Shown here: positions 43,728 through 57,454 of the stretch, piece after piece
Numbering within the stretch: position 1 is the stretch's first letter
Layout: the number at the start of each line of letters is the position of its first letter
Source: Globisporangium splendens
Lineage: Eukaryota; Oomycota; Peronosporomycetes; Pythiales; Pythiaceae
NCBI GenBank assembly: GCA_006386115.1
Contig: VFIW01000011.1
Coordinates: 372,001-436,000, forward strand
Length of the DNA: 64,000 nucleotides
Reading direction: 5' to 3'
Position numbers and translations under genes: made by a program
Notes under the pieces: generated by a model
The model's input: the letters and a program-made list of their open reading frames with translations, nothing else
What the model was told of the DNA's origin: nothing
Database searches by the model: none

Positions 43728-44324
43728 ATGCCATCCGACACGCCGCTCCACATAGCGGCCCACAACGGCGACAAAGGCGCGTGCCTGCAGATCTTAGAGG
43801 AGAAATTCGTCGATGTGAATGCACCTGGCGCTGGCGATCGACGAGCGCTCCATCGCGCTGCTGGTGGCAACCACGCGGAATTATGCACTTTGTTACTGGA
43901 AAAAGGAGCAGAAATTGATGGGGTGAGTCAGTTCCTTCGTGTGCTCTCTTTGTACCAACAGTCCAAGAAAATGCTAATATGTCCCTGTCGAATGACGATG
44001 TAGGCCGATAAAAGTGGACGGACAGCGCTCCATTGGGCTGCGATCAGTGGGGACAGAGAAGCCACCGTGATTTAACTCCAAAAAGGTGCCCACATCAACG
44101 CAGAGACAACGACAGGGATGACCCCTCTCCACGGTGCAGCAGAAGGAGGCAAAGTTGACATAGTTAGACTGTTGATGGAGCACAAGGCAGATTCAGCGAA
44201 GAAGGACTCGAATGGGAAGCTCGCATTTGACTATGCAATGGACGGGAAACACAAAGCTGTCGTCAAGGTGTTGAAAGAAATGGGCGACGCAGCGGCGCAG
44301 AGTGCTTCGTGTGTCATTCAGTGA
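43728..44324 (+). pseudogene. Ankyrin-repeat gene with an in-frame stop in the second exon
   Basis: Exons 43728-43922 and 44004-44324 (81-nt GT-AG intron, phase 0). Ankyrin repeats are clear: TPLHIAAHNGDKGACLQILE, RALHRAAGGNHAELCTLLLE, KSGRTALHWAAISGDREAT, MTPLHGAAEGGKVDIVRLLM, and a last degenerate repeat ending near KAVVKVLKEMGDAA. In repeat 3 the codon where the consensus has Leu (VI-x-LLQKGA position) is TAA at 44073-44075; the ankyrin frame continues uninterrupted afterwards. No splice site pair removes it. So the locus is a recent pseudogene, a sequencing error, or a readthrough case. The intact form would be about 172 aa. Ankyrin repeats bind proteins; no partner can be named. Confidence 0.75.
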
Positions 44325-44501
44325 GACGGCAAAGTCCCAAGACGGAACGTTTTTTTCTATCAGAAAACCCACAAAAAAAGTTATATGAACCTCATAAACA
44401 ATATAAAGCACCCGTATGCGATATGCATGAGCTTCCCGTTCAAAATGCAGAGCGCGAAGCAAAACAAGGCAGGGCATCTATTTGCACGACAGCGATTGCG
44501 C

Positions 44502-46209
<1,708 letters not shown>

Positions 46210-46387
46210 GGTGACGGCACGTGTACGGGCGTAGAGAGGGAAGGAGAGAGGTGCTTAGCGATCGAATGGGTCCAGCGGTGTGCGCTTGTGCCCTTTTAGG
46301 TTGTCAATGATGGCCAACGGAAGTGTGGCAGCGTGTTACGAACCGATCGAGCTGGATGATCCGCCGTTACGAACATCCACTTAGCGG

Positions 46388-46402
46388 TACATTTACATTT
46401 TG
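46388..46402 (+). promoter_or_regulatory. Initiator-like motif upstream of TTC33-like gene
   Basis: TACATTTACATTTTG matches CATTYNNCAWTTT well and ends 25 bp before the ATG at 46428. Confidence 0.5.
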
Positions 46403-46427
46403 CCACACAGAAGGAAGAGCTGCGGAA

Positions 46428-47252
46428 ATGACGCCAGCGAAGATCAGCTTCTCGCTGAATGCGCCGCGGACAGCGACGCGCAAGCGGCCGCGAAGCGGAC
46501 AAAGCGCTTCAGAGGGAGATCGGTGCAAAGTGAGGCAGTTCACTGGCTGCTTTGACGCGACAGAGGATGACGCCAACCAAGCAGACATCGACGATGGCGC
46601 ACCACATCTTCCTGGGATGCCCAACAAGCATCCGCGCTTGCAGTTAGAAGACGCGGCCGCGAAGGTCAAACGCTTGCAAAGTGAGGGCAACACGCTCGCT
46701 GAGGCAGGACGCTTTCGCGCAGCGATGGCGCGGTGGATGGAAGCGGTGGATGTGGACCCGCAGAACGCGGTGCTCTATGAGCTCTTGGCGCAGGCGTGCA
46801 TGGCGCTGTATGAAGACTTCCGAGCGATCCAGTTTGCATTGAAAGCGACCGAGTTGGATCCATCGTGGGGTGAGGGATTCCACACACTTGCAAGATGCCA
46901 TTTAAACTATGGAGAGCTCGATCTCGCACTCAAACATAGCGACAAGGTGCGTTGAGTCTCACCGATTTGCATGCTTTGGCTTGGGGCTGCTGACTTTGTG
47001 CATTGCATTCGTATACAGGCAATGGAGCTGCTGGGTGCAACAGAGGAGCTGCTCGCAGATCGACAGGAAATCCAGACGCTGCTGGTGAAGCAGCAAGATG
47101 TGCTCGCACGACGCGAAGCCGAGGCGTCGGTCGAAGTGGACGAAGGCAAACTGCAGGCGATCTCGTGCCTCAAGCACCTGGCGCTTCGAGCGCAGACAAC
47201 AATTGAAAAGGAAGAAGAGAACGCGCGATCAAGTTATCAGCAAACTAGATAA
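46428..47252 (+). CDS. TTC33-like tetratricopeptide repeat protein
   Basis: Exons 46428-46946 and 47019-47252 (72-nt intron, phase 0), 250 aa. A basic, disordered N-terminus is followed by three TPR-like helical hairpins: KRLQSEGNTLAEAGRFRAAM, LYELLAQACMALYEDFRAIQ, GEGFHTLARCHLNYGELDLA, with the classic small/aromatic positions. The rest is a charged helix (ELLADRQEIQTLLVKQQDVL and a Glu-rich tail). The order (short N-terminus, 'KRLKEEG..LAE..RYREAL' helix, three TPRs, helical end) is like TTC33, a little-studied eukaryotic protein; the match is moderate. The start at 46428 (MTPAKISFSL) is preferred over the open frame from 46323 because the initiator-like motif lies just upstream. Confidence 0.72.
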
Positions 47253-47486
47253 AGTAGATATAATGATATAATAATAAAATGCGGTCGCTCACTGCGCGTG
47301 CCTAGGATCCCTATTGTATAAAAATGTATAGAAACACTAACGTACAAAATATGCTCAGCAAGAGAAGAGGGCGGAAGAGAAAGAGCCGACAAAATCGATC
47401 TGGTGGCACCGCATGAATAGATAGAGTGCGTCGTCGTCTAATTTGGCTGCTTGGTGTGTGCTGGAGAATTGTTGTGTTGATGCACA

Positions 47487-48981
47487 CTACGAGTATAGCT
47501 TCTTGCCCTCTATTGTGTAGCTCGACGGTTCACTCCGCTGCTGACTTTTGTCGTCGTAGGCAAAGTGTGTGGCCTCAGTCTCGTAAGGAACCTGTAATCA
47601 TGAGAAGAAGCATACATGCACAAGTCAGCTTTAAGTTCACAGTGAGCAGCTCATTCTTACTGTAGAGGTACGTACCGGAGTGTCTGTGAGGAAATGCATG
47701 TACGTTCGTTTCCTGGAGTTCTCAGCAAAGACACCGTCCTCGCCCGCGGTTCCTGATGCAGGGGCAGCGTGTTGCTCCGTCGTGTAGCAGTCGTACGGCT
47801 CGAGGTCCTTGTTGTCCATGTCGTGGCGGTTGTCAAACAGCGAGTCGATCTTCTGGCTCATCAGGAAGCACAACGTCGTCGCCGCCGCCGCAATGTACTC
47901 TTGGTCCAAGATATCGACGTGCTCTGCATGGTGACGCATCTTCTTCCGTGGTGTTCGCTTTGGACTTGGCTCTTCACCACCGGCATCCACGCTGTCGTCA
48001 TAGTACCGCGTCATGCCTCGAGCACCTTCGGGTGAGTTCGGCGCTGTGTTGCTCTGCTCGACGTCCGAGGACGAGTCCCCACCTCGACCCGAGAGGTACC
48101 GGTCGTTCAGCGACGCGACGTCGATCGACTTGCCCTGCTTCTTCTCGGCTTTCAACTTGGCGACCTTGAGCAGGTACTTCTGCGCATGGGTGCGCACTTG
48201 GGTGACCGAGCGCGTGCGCACGACCTGCTGCACGCGCTTCCACTTGTGACCATGTATCCGGAAGCCCGCGAGGAAGCGTTCGTGCTCGTCCGCGGTCCAG
48301 CGACCGCCTCGGATCGAGCCCGAGAGCTCCTCGTCTTGGTCTCCATCCTCGTCATCAGCTGGGGCCGGCGCGATGCGGCGCGACGCACCAGCGCCAGCCT
48401 TGAGCGGCGTCGTCTCCTTGGACGCGCTTCCTGGGTTGCTCTTCCTGTCACTTGAGCCATCACTTGTGTGGCTCGCCATGTGGCGCGCCTCGCTGGAATG
48501 AGATGGAGCTGGAGGCGGAGGCGTCGACGCGGGCGAGCGCGGTGGCGGCGTGGGGTTCAGCAACGAGTGCTGCGGCGCGCCGATCGAGAGCTCGGGCTTG
48601 ACGAGCAGCGAGTTCGCGCCGAACGAGTGCAGCGATGGGAGACTGAACTTGGGCAGCGACGCGCTTGCACTTGAACTTGTAGAGCTGCTGTTGCGGATCG
48701 ACTGGTTCAGAATATTCGCGAGCCCGAAGCTCGAGGGTCCGCGCCATGGCTCGTGTTGCTGCTCCTGTGTGTTTGTATAAATAGCATACATGAGATTCCT
48801 GGTCCATGGATCAGACAGATACGCATATGCACAATGTATATACCTTCTTTAGGAGCATGGGCGGCTGCTGTGGCGCCAACATGCTGCTTGCAGATTGCTG
48901 CTGGTGTTGTGAGTTGTAGTTTTCTTTGGCGTACTCGTCGACACTGGTGTTGCTAAGTTCGCGCGAGGCGCCAATGTCCAT
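47487..48981 (-). CDS. SHAQKYF-type single MYB transcription factor
   Basis: Three exons (48981-48844, 48764-47676, 47591-47487), 443 aa. The MYB-like repeat is GRWTADEHERFLAGFRIHGH, KWKRVQQVVRTRSVTQVRTH, AQKYLLKVAKLKAEKK, with the THAQKYL variant of the SHAQKYF motif found in plant CCA1/REVEILLE-like and many stramenopile and amoebozoan proteins. Flanks are low complexity: Ser/Pro-rich before it, and acidic/Ser-rich after it with a small KRTPRKKMRHH basic patch. Exon 1 encodes MDIGASRELSNTSVDEYAKE and a Gln-rich run. Exon 3 ends GKKLYS. Expected to be a nuclear DNA-binding regulator; target genes are not evident. The large gap upstream (48982-52095) could hold a long promoter or 5' UTR. Confidence 0.9.
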
Positions 48982-51900
48982 GACGCAAGTAGATGCTGAC
49001 TGACGACGCTTGTGTTACGCAACTCTCCAAGATCGCGACAAGGCAAGAGAGACGGATCGACTGCACATGCACATTCCCATATGAAAATAAAAACAAAAAA
49101 AAACAGCATGAGCCATCCATACATATCAGCTGCGTTTCTTGCGAATATGCAAAGATCGATTGCTTTTACCTGTCTGGATTGCTTGCTTGAGTTTGTAGTC
49201 TGGTGTCACCGCGGCGTTTTCTTTCCGCTGCTTTGTTTGCTTGCACACTGTCGCTCAGCAGATGGCTACTGACTGGGTCGCTGGATGCACACGACAATTG
49301 CGGGAAGATATGCTTTTGTGAAGCGGCGGCGACTTGCGCGCGTGCGTGTTGCTGGAGGATATGTACGAACAAAAGTGCGTGCGTTGCCTGTCTGGGTTTG
49401 TGGATCTTGTCGGGACCCTGCGGCTGCTTCCCCTCGCCCGTCCGTCCTTGTTTTTGCTGTTTTTCTCTGGTTCTCTTTTTTGCGTGCTGGTTGTGGTTGT
49501 TCTCGCTCGCAGCAGTCCCTTCTGCTCAGTCTGACTCTCAAGCCACTGCGCAACAGGAGTTTTGTATCTACAGCGAGTGGGGGACAGCAGCAGAAGCAGA
49601 AGCAGACAGGAGGAGGGAGGGGTTGTTTGCAAACACACACACGCACACAGTGACCCAAGTGGGCGGGTGGGTGACTACAAGAATGTTAGAAGCGATGATG
49701 ATTCAGTTTCTGGTCGGTTGGATTGAAGTCGACGGTTAGGGTTGCATCGTAGGGCTGCGGCAGGGCTCGGGCAAAGGAGGAGAGACCGAATGCAGAAACA
49801 GGCCATTGGTCTGCTCCTCCTCCTTCGCGCACTGCAACACTGCACCAAAAGCCACACGGAATCATGCAATGAGGCTCTTGTCGTGGGGTTGCAAAGCAGC
49901 AGGAAAAGATCGACCATCTGCCTGCTCAAGGTGGGAAGATATGGAGATCCTGCCCTCCCTGTTCAATTCTCTCTCACTCTCACGAGAGAAGAAGCTCGCT
50001 GGTGCACTAGGATACTGCAAGCCCTTGGCTGCTACGTACTTGCTCAGCCCGTATCTATACCCTCACATGCGTGGCCGAGATTCTTCAGCACTGTGCGTTT
50101 TCCTTCTTTTGACGAAAGAGACGTACAGTGTGGATCTATCTCCACATCGATCAGCGCTACGTTCGCTGCAGTAACTGTATATGATTGACCGATCCATTCT
50201 GCTTGCATGTCAAGAGAGATTTATGGAAGAAACAAGATCCCTCCATCTGTCTGTGTTGAAGTGCAGGTTGCGAGGAGAGGGCGAGTGCTGCAAGTCACGG
50301 CGCCAACATGCGCGCAAGCGAGTCAGTTCGTCTTTGTTCTGTGAAATAAAAAGAAAATCGAACGCGTCGCTGATTTGGAGAACCACAAAATGGTGTAATC
50401 GAATGGTCCTCAGCGCGAGAAAAGCAATGTGGCGCTTCTGTTGCTTGTTGGCGGGAAGACCGCAAAAGCGCATTGATGAGCCATCCAGTCCGATCTTTCG
50501 GGTGCACACAGCAGAAATCTGCAGAAGAAAAAAACAAGCAACAAAGCTTATTCCATCTCTTCAACATCAACTGTAGACTGTCCACAGTGAACAACCAAAG
50601 AATGTGGCGAGAGAGAGTGAGAGCGTGTCGCGGGAAAAGATCGAAAGCGTTCCACGAGGTGGATGGAGACATGCTGGAAGGGAGAACAGAGAAACCCGAA
50701 AGACAGAAACACCTGGCAATATACCCGCGCGCAGGTGCTTTTTTTTTCTTTTGCGTTTTCGTGATCTTTCAGTTTATCGCATCTTTTTCAGAGCGGATGG
50801 GCGTTTGGTCGAGTTCGTCGTGAGCCATCGGATCGTTAGAAATCCGTTCAAGCTCCAGTGCATACAAAGTGCAAGTGCAGAAACACAGAACCACATGATA
50901 CCGCGGTCAGAAACCAGCCAGAGGAGAAAAGATGAGGCAGCACGCGCGCTGATTGGCGCATTCCCTCGACTGACGGGTGTTCAAGGAGCGACGGGGATTA
51001 GGTGTGGGGACGCGAAAACTCAAGCAGGCAGGGCTCACCAGCAAAAAGTATCTTGCGCACAGTGGGTTTGTTGGCGAGTTTGGTCCCCCCTCTCGCGGTC
51101 CAAAACCCCGCGATTTGATTGGCTTGCGTAGGGTTTTGTTTTTTCTCGGAGGGAGGAGGGAACATCTGAAATGGCCAGTTCGGATTTTCTTTGTCTGAGA
51201 TGGATGGTGGACATGCAGACAGCAGCCGCCGCCAGGTGGATACGCGAGCCATAGCTACACATACACACAAACAAACGCGTCTTCAATGGCAGAGCGCGTG
51301 TCGCCAGCGTCTTCGGTTTGCTGATCCTCTTTCTTGTGAATAATGGCGCCACGCACGACGTGCATCTGTCTGAATCGCATGCGTGATGTGTCTGCTGTTG
51401 TTTGTCCGTACGCACGTAGTGAAACTGCACAGTCGCTAAAGTTCGATCTTTTCTGCTGTTGTTGTTGGGTTGAGTATCTTGCTGCGAGAAGGAGGAGCAG
51501 GAGGCTGGGGGCGATGGCGCCAAAAAAGTGGAGCGTCTGCCAACCACTCCAAAAAAATCGATCGCCGCGCGCAGCCGAGCCAGCAAAAGAAGAGAAGAAG
51601 AGAAGAGAAGAAAAAAAGCACGATTTACGACACGATGCACCTTCACTTTTTGTGGTTTTCTCCGTGGCAACGTCACTCTTGTACTGGGGATCGACGAATC
51701 GTGTGAGCTAATGGTTCGATATTTCGTGCTTGTTGACGATGGTACCTACCGTGTGCTGCTACGCGAACTTACGTATCGTACCGTAAATTACCCACAAATC
51801 AAGAAATATTTGCACGGGAGAGAGCGCGCGCGCAGAGACATCTTTTGGGGAGACGGGGACGACGGTTTCACATGTAGCATCTCACTGCCAGCCAGATGGA

Positions 51901-52095
51901 CCAATGGTCGTCGCGCGCAGCTTTCGCGCCGGCCAATCCTGAGCCGCTCTGCCGTATCTTCTATTTGCAGCCAGTGCAAGATGAGGCTTCTATTCAGAGC
52001 GGCCCGACAACAATGTTATTGCTGTTCTGAGTCGCAATGCTCAGGCAGCCAGACGTTGAACCCCGTTTGCCGAGCATGCACATTGCAAATGCAGA
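48982..52095. other. 3.1-kb gene-poor region
   Basis: The largest gap in the window. Many open frames exist on both strands but none shows family motifs or the codon bias of neighbours. It is rich in simple tracts: CA/GC-type runs near 49635-49652, purine runs such as GAGAGAGAG near 50610 and a GAAGA-rich run at about 51586-51618. It lies between divergent genes (MYB factor and the 52096 gene). Regulatory sequence, long 5' UTRs or non-coding RNA are possible; nothing specific is supported. Confidence 0.55.
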
Positions 52096-53038
52096 ATGAG
52101 TCAAAAGGCGCAGGTGCTCGCGTATGACCGCGAGAAGCGCGTGTACAAGGACGCGCATGTGGACAACTTCCGCAAGGTGCGCCACTTCCCGTCGCTCGCG
52201 ACGATCGGCGCCGGCAAATCGGACGGCGAGAGTATCATCCTCGTGCAGGAAACCCCACGCGACCCACTCTCCTCGACAAGCAGCAGCGACGCGACGACAA
52301 ACACCAACAACACAACGCGACGTTTGCGCAGCAGCAACAACAACAACCTGGAGGATGTGCCGAGCCGCCTCATTCCCCTTGACTCGGTACCGTTGCATAC
52401 ATGTTGCAATCGCTTCCCTGCATCTCACACTGTGCCACTGTCGACATCATCGTGTGGGCAGGAGTTGTCGTCACACTCGACAAACGCGATCTTTCGACTG
52501 GAGGGATCTTTTGGCTGATATGGCGCTCCTTCAACAACACACACTATCGCTTGCTGACAACAGTAACATTGTTGTTTACTTGTGCATGTATTATAATGGC
52601 CAACTGACTGTGCGGTAGCTCGAGGCGATGTTCGAGACCACGCCGCCGCTGTCGTCCTTCCGCTCGGCCGTCCATCTTCATGCCGCCGAGCGCTGTGGAC
52701 GCGAAACGCGCGATCGAACGCAAAGTCACGTACGAGCCCCAGGCATTCGTCGACCGCTCGACCGCGTGCAGACCGGTATGCGCTTGTTTGCCATGCTTGT
52801 CGTCATTGTGCTCGTCATGTTGCTCAACGCTCTTAGTTTGCTTGTTATCTGCTTGTGGGATTAGCCGCCTCTGCTGGGTGACGGGATGCCGCAATGGAGC
52901 TACAACAATCCGTCGCAGGCGCGAGACGCCGTCCGCTCCGAGAGCGACGTGCAGCCGCCTGCGATCACGGCCAACCGCCAGTACACGCAGCAGTTCATCC
53001 GCGACCACGTCGCCGCACGGCAGCGGTCCCATCGATAG
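52096..53038 (+). CDS. Unrecognised three-exon protein with an apparent frame break
   Basis: Exon 1 (52096-52386) encodes MSQKAQVLAYDREKRVYKDA and a Ser/Thr/Asn-rich linker; exon 2 (52619-52775) follows a 232-nt intron; exon 3 (52865-53038) encodes PPLLGDGMPQWSYNNPSQAR and ends AARQRSHR. Exon 2 begins in frame (LEAMFETTPPLSSFRSA) but the strongly coding-looking end (AVDAKRAIERKVTYEPQAFV) that fits phase 0 into exon 3 is in another frame, so a one-base shift near 52660-52680 is needed. No signal peptide, membrane helix or known domain seen. Tail to tail with the 53109 gene (70 bp). Confidence 0.55.
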
Positions 53039-53108
53039 AAGCTCGACGACATAATATAAGGGACTCAACACCAGAGGCTTGCAAATATCACTGATGACGA
53101 CAGAAAAA

Positions 53109-55393
53109 TCACGTTGCGCCGACCAAGAAACCTGCAGCCAGCAGCTCCTGGATCACAAACTGTAAAGTAGCGTAGAATGAGTGGACAGGAGCAGCCGAAA
53201 AGAAGGATGTATCGATAAGCCAAGGTATACAGAATTGCATTGGCATCCTACCTGTTCGGCTCTGTCGAGACGTGTACGAAGTTCGTCGTCGTACTGAGAC
53301 TCGGGCCACCACGTCGGGGTCGAGACCTCACTTGGATCCTTCGCGTGCAGCTTGAGCTGAAGCCATATACGCAGATGTGTTGATAAGTACGACGCAATGA
53401 TGGCCTCGTACAAGTGAGATCTAGCAAATTACGCACCACGGCGCGAAGTGTGTTGACGTGATGCCCACCACTCGCCACTACGAATCCCATGTCCTCGGCG
53501 GTGTCGGCGAGCGACTTGGCGCGCATGAACGGATTCAACTCGAGCGGGAACTCCTCACCGTACCACTCAACGAGTTCGCGATGGTGTGCGAGTAAGTCCA
53601 ACGAGCGACTGAGCTGCTCATCATGTACACACCAAGATCAGTTAAAGTGAGACCTTCAGAGTTTGAATTTGCATGCGTTTAATATCGCTTACCATGACGA
53701 CAAAGTTTTGTCCGTTCCAGACAAATATCGCCTTGCTGCTCTTCTTGCCCTTACTCTTCTTATTGACGCATCGTGTCTTCTTCCAGTCCGAGATCCGCTC
53801 AAGTGCGTCGACAGTGCACTGCATCAGCGCCACGAGCGCACTTGTGAACGCGTCAAACGCGTGGAACCGGTCGCGGTAGAGCACTGCAGTCGTGTATTTC
53901 TTGCAGCATTGCATTATCGTCGCGCGTACTGCTTGTCGTACGCGAGCAACGCCACAAACGTCACACGGAACTGCGTTTCGTCTTCATTGTCCTTATTGGC
54001 ATCAAATCGTCCTGGGTCGACCTGCAAGGTGCCGCTCGATGCAAGCAGCAAGGAGGCTGCACGATTCCGAGCACTGAACACGAGTGGCGGGTCGACAGGA
54101 GATGACGGACGCGGCTCACGAACTAGAGCAGGCAACAGAGGCTGCGAATATGAAGATGACGCATTCCACGGCTTCGGTTTCGTTTTCATAGCGTAAAGCT
54201 GCAAAATCCAGCCCAAGTCCAATGAATACATACTAGCAATGCAACAGCAATGTTGACATGACTCTTGCAAGATCTCGTACCTGATGGAGACGCAGGACTT
54301 CATCGCGACACGCGATCGGCTCTTGCCACGTGGCTCTCAATTTCTCAAACGCTGTTGATCGCACAGCGCGGTCGTCGTCGGCACATCGTCGCAAGTACTT
54401 TGGCAACACTCTGTGCTCTCGTTCGCGATCACCATCGAGAAACACAATGTTGTATGTGCGGTGACTCGTGTCGCTCGTGTTGTCGTCTGTCTTCAACACT
54501 GCAGTGATCTGCAATGGCAGCATGCATGTTGATATTTGCACTAAGCGCTTCCAAAATACACACCAAACAAATAGACGCACTCGTACCTGGCATGGATGCC
54601 ACACGTCTTGCCTCTCGGCATGGCCGCTGCGGCTCGCACGTCGCCAGCAGCTCTCCACAATCTCGTCCACGTGGAATGCCCCCGAATGATGCGCATGGAA
54701 CACATCGTCCACTTCGCACCGCAAGCCTTTGACCAAGTGCGTCTGCGTCTTCATGGGAAGTCGGCGCGCTTCGCGCTCCCGGGCGTGCACTTGTTCCCAG
54801 TACTCGTCGTCTTCCTGAGCGCGCTTGGCTGCAGCTTCCTTTGCGAGTCGCTCGCGCATGGCGCGTGCATCGTCGCTGTTGTACCTGCGGATCTTGCGCA
54901 AGGACGCAAAGTCGATCAGCGGCTTCACACGCTGCAGCACACTCTCGTCGGCATGGAGCATCGCTTTGTCGTAATGCGGCTCCAGCTGCGGAAAGGACTC
55001 GGGGAATTGGCGCCACACGTGGATGCAGATGGCTGTGGCCCACACCTTGTGGCTCTGCTCTGGTGGCAGCGGTGAGACGACGCCGTGGAGCGAGTACTGG
55101 AGCTCTGGCGAGTACGTCCAGCTGCCGTCAGGTTCCTGGAGCTCCACGAGCGCTGCGAGGTACTCAGGAAGCACCACTTCTGGCTTTGGTGACGAGTGAG
55201 GACGGGGACGCTGCTGTTTAACATCGTGAACTGCGACTGGCAACATCCTGGGGCTTCTGATTACACGACAGGCGTTGCTGCTGTGCTGGATTTGCGCGTC
55301 TGGGCACGTCTTGTCCGGCGGGACGTCGACGGATCGACTGAACGCGCGGTAAAACTCGTCAAACGTGAAGTGCCCATGCTTCGGGGCCGCCAT
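53109..55393 (-). CDS. Unrecognised six-exon protein with a Tudor-like segment; apparent frame break
   Basis: Exons 55393-54587, 54508-54281, 54198-53693, 53613-53437, 53356-53252 and 53159-53109. The N-terminal part has LVELQEPDGSWTYSPELQYS and SHKVWATAICIHVWRQFPE, which resembles the helical module at the end of VIT/von Willebrand factor A proteins. A coiled coil (RERLAKEAAAKRAQEDDEYW) follows, then a segment like a Tudor/MBT-type barrel across the exon 1-2 join (WHPCQITAVLKTDD, YNIVFLDGDREREHRVLPKY). Later blocks (FDAFTSALVALMQCTVDALE, ELVEWYGEEFPLELNPFMRA, GFVVASGGHHVNTLRAVV) are not recognised. In exon 3 the frame must shift near 53914-53920 (DKQYARR-stop versus IMQCCKKYTTAVLYRDRF). Start could also be 55420. 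Confidence 0.6.
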
Positions 55394-55680
55394 TCTCGTG
55401 CTGTTGGAGATCTCAATCAAGGTGTTTCAATGACTTATTGTGCGTCTGTCTGCGTGTGGAAAGCAAATAATAAATAGCGCCGTCACCTGTCCACTTGACA
55501 GACGAAAAGAACATCAGTAAGCCAAGTCCAACCGTTTCAAAAACAAAGACAGCAAAATCGGGAGGCAAGGCCACGAATCTATTCCACTTGTCACCCGTCT
55601 GATCATCTTCTTTCTTGCTTTCCCTGTTGTTTGTGGTTGTTTTCGCGTGTCTAGTTTGCTTTTCATTCTCGTGGCGGGTG

Positions 55681-57454
55681 CTAGGATTCGTTGTTGCGCA
55701 GGAGCTTGAACTGTGCGGTCGTGAACTTGTTCCAGTACGCGTACGCGAAGCCCGCGACCACGAAGCCTGCGACGAGCAGCGCCGGCACGAGCGTGAAGAA
55801 CACGTCCACCGAGATGTACACGAGCAGACCGCACGGGATGATCACCGACATGACGAGCACCGAGATGGAGCCAGGTACTGCGCAAGCCAAAGAGAGGATC
55901 ACATGGATTAGCCTAGGATCTAGGACGCCAAGAGAAAACAAAGTCAACTTTGTTGTATGCACCTTTGTACGGACGCTCGATGTGCGGGTGCGAGAAGCGG
56001 AGCTTGATGAACGCCGCGATGATGAGCAGCTGGTAGAACGCCGAGAGCGCGTTCGTCATGCCCAGGATGTCCTCGAACTCAAACTTGATCAGGAACAGGA
56101 TGATCACGAGACTCGCAAAGATCGCGTTGTGCGGCGTGTCGAAACGCTTGTTGCGGCTGTTTTTGTTTCCATTTCCATGCAAAGATGCAATTCATCAGAC
56201 CAACAACGTCAGAGGCACGCACAAGATGATAGTAAAACAAACATGCAAACAAGGACGAATACGCGAGAAGAGAGACGTACTTTTGCAGGAATTTCGGTGC
56301 GAGACCACACTCGGCCATGCCGAGGATCTGGAACGAGTCGCAAAAGAGCTCGGCGATGTACATGCCGGTGTTGCTGCAGAAGGTCGCAAACACGATCCAG
56401 TTGGCGAGGAAGTCGCCACCGATGGCCTGCGAGACGCCCGAGAGCGAACCTTCCTCCCAGGACGTCCAATGCGGCGAGTTGTACGCCGTGGCGCCAAACA
56501 GCGGCACGAGGTACGACAGCGCGATGAGCACGACCGAGATCATCATGGCGCGCGGGTATGTCTTGCCTGGGTTGGCCACTTCGGCGCCGAACACCGAGCA
56601 GCTCACGGCGCCGTTGAAGTTCCAGAAGAGCGTGTTGATGAGCAGCGAAAAGTCGATGCTGATGGGACCCGACATGCTCACAAAGTTGCCGTCGTCGTCC
56701 GTCACGATGTCCTCGCGGCGGACTTCGCCAAAGACTCCCCAGTCGCTTGCGCGGATGGCACCCCAGACCGAGAGCACGACGAACGGCACCATCACGAAGA
56801 GCGAGAGCACAGCCATGCCGTTGCCGACGATGCGGATGCCGAAGAGGTTGGGCAGCGCCAGCGCGATCGCGATCGCCGCCTTGAGCAGGTACTGCTCGAA
56901 CGCCGTACCGACGGAGCCGTAGGCGTCCGTGAACGTCGCGACCGCGAGCGCCGGGTAGATGGCGTTGTCGATCACGCCGGAGATCCAGGACCAGTACCCG
57001 GTCTGGAACGCCCAGAACGGACCGAACGCGTTGAGCACCCAGACCGTGTAGCCGCCGTCTTCTGGGAACGTCGAGCTCAGCTCCGCTGTGATGAACGCGA
57101 TGGGCACACCCCAGATGAACGGGAACAGCAGCAGACTGATAAAGCCGATCAACGGACCACCAGCTACATAACCAATGATAGGATGGATGGACAGGGTGTG
57201 AATTAGAGTGATAAATTACTGAATGAGACACAGAGGCGGTCACACGTACCCGACACGATGTACTCGGAGCCAATGGGACCACCACTGACCGCGAAGTAGC
57301 ACACGCCGACGATCGAGATCGTCGTGAGCACGCGGCGCGTCTCTTCCTTCGCGAACGGCAGCGACATCCCGTGCTGCACCGAAACATTATGGTTGGCGCC
57401 GATCTCCACGACACTCGCCTCGGACGGAATGCGGAGGCTGCGAGTCATGCCCAA
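55681..57454 (-). CDS. Amino acid/polyamine permease (APC superfamily)
   Basis: Four exons (57454-57250, 57163-56281, 56156-55963, 55877-55681), 492 aa, with about 12 hydrophobic helices. Family features: first helix TISIVGVCYFAVSGGPIGSE with the unwound GGPIG segment; PLIGFISLLLFPFIWGVP; ITAELSSTFPEDGGYTVWV; AFGPFWAFQTGYWSWISGVI; and VANPGKTYPRAMMISVVLI. The FPEDGGYTVWV and NPGKTYPRA blocks resemble the LAT/polyamine uptake (PUT) branch of the APC family, which imports cationic amino acids or polyamines at the plasma membrane or organelles. Exact substrate cannot be read. Introns are 85-124 nt. A Met two codons downstream (57448) is an alternative start. Confidence 0.92.

Noticed and set aside
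49203..49739. Cys/Leu-rich 178-aa plus frame in the gene-poor gap
   Set aside because: Low-complexity, no codon bias, overlapping similar frames on both strands; treated as non-coding.
56058..57206. 382-aa plus-strand frame opposite the permease gene
   Set aside because: Charged, repetitive shadow of a membrane-protein gene; the minus strand has clear APC motifs and splice sites.
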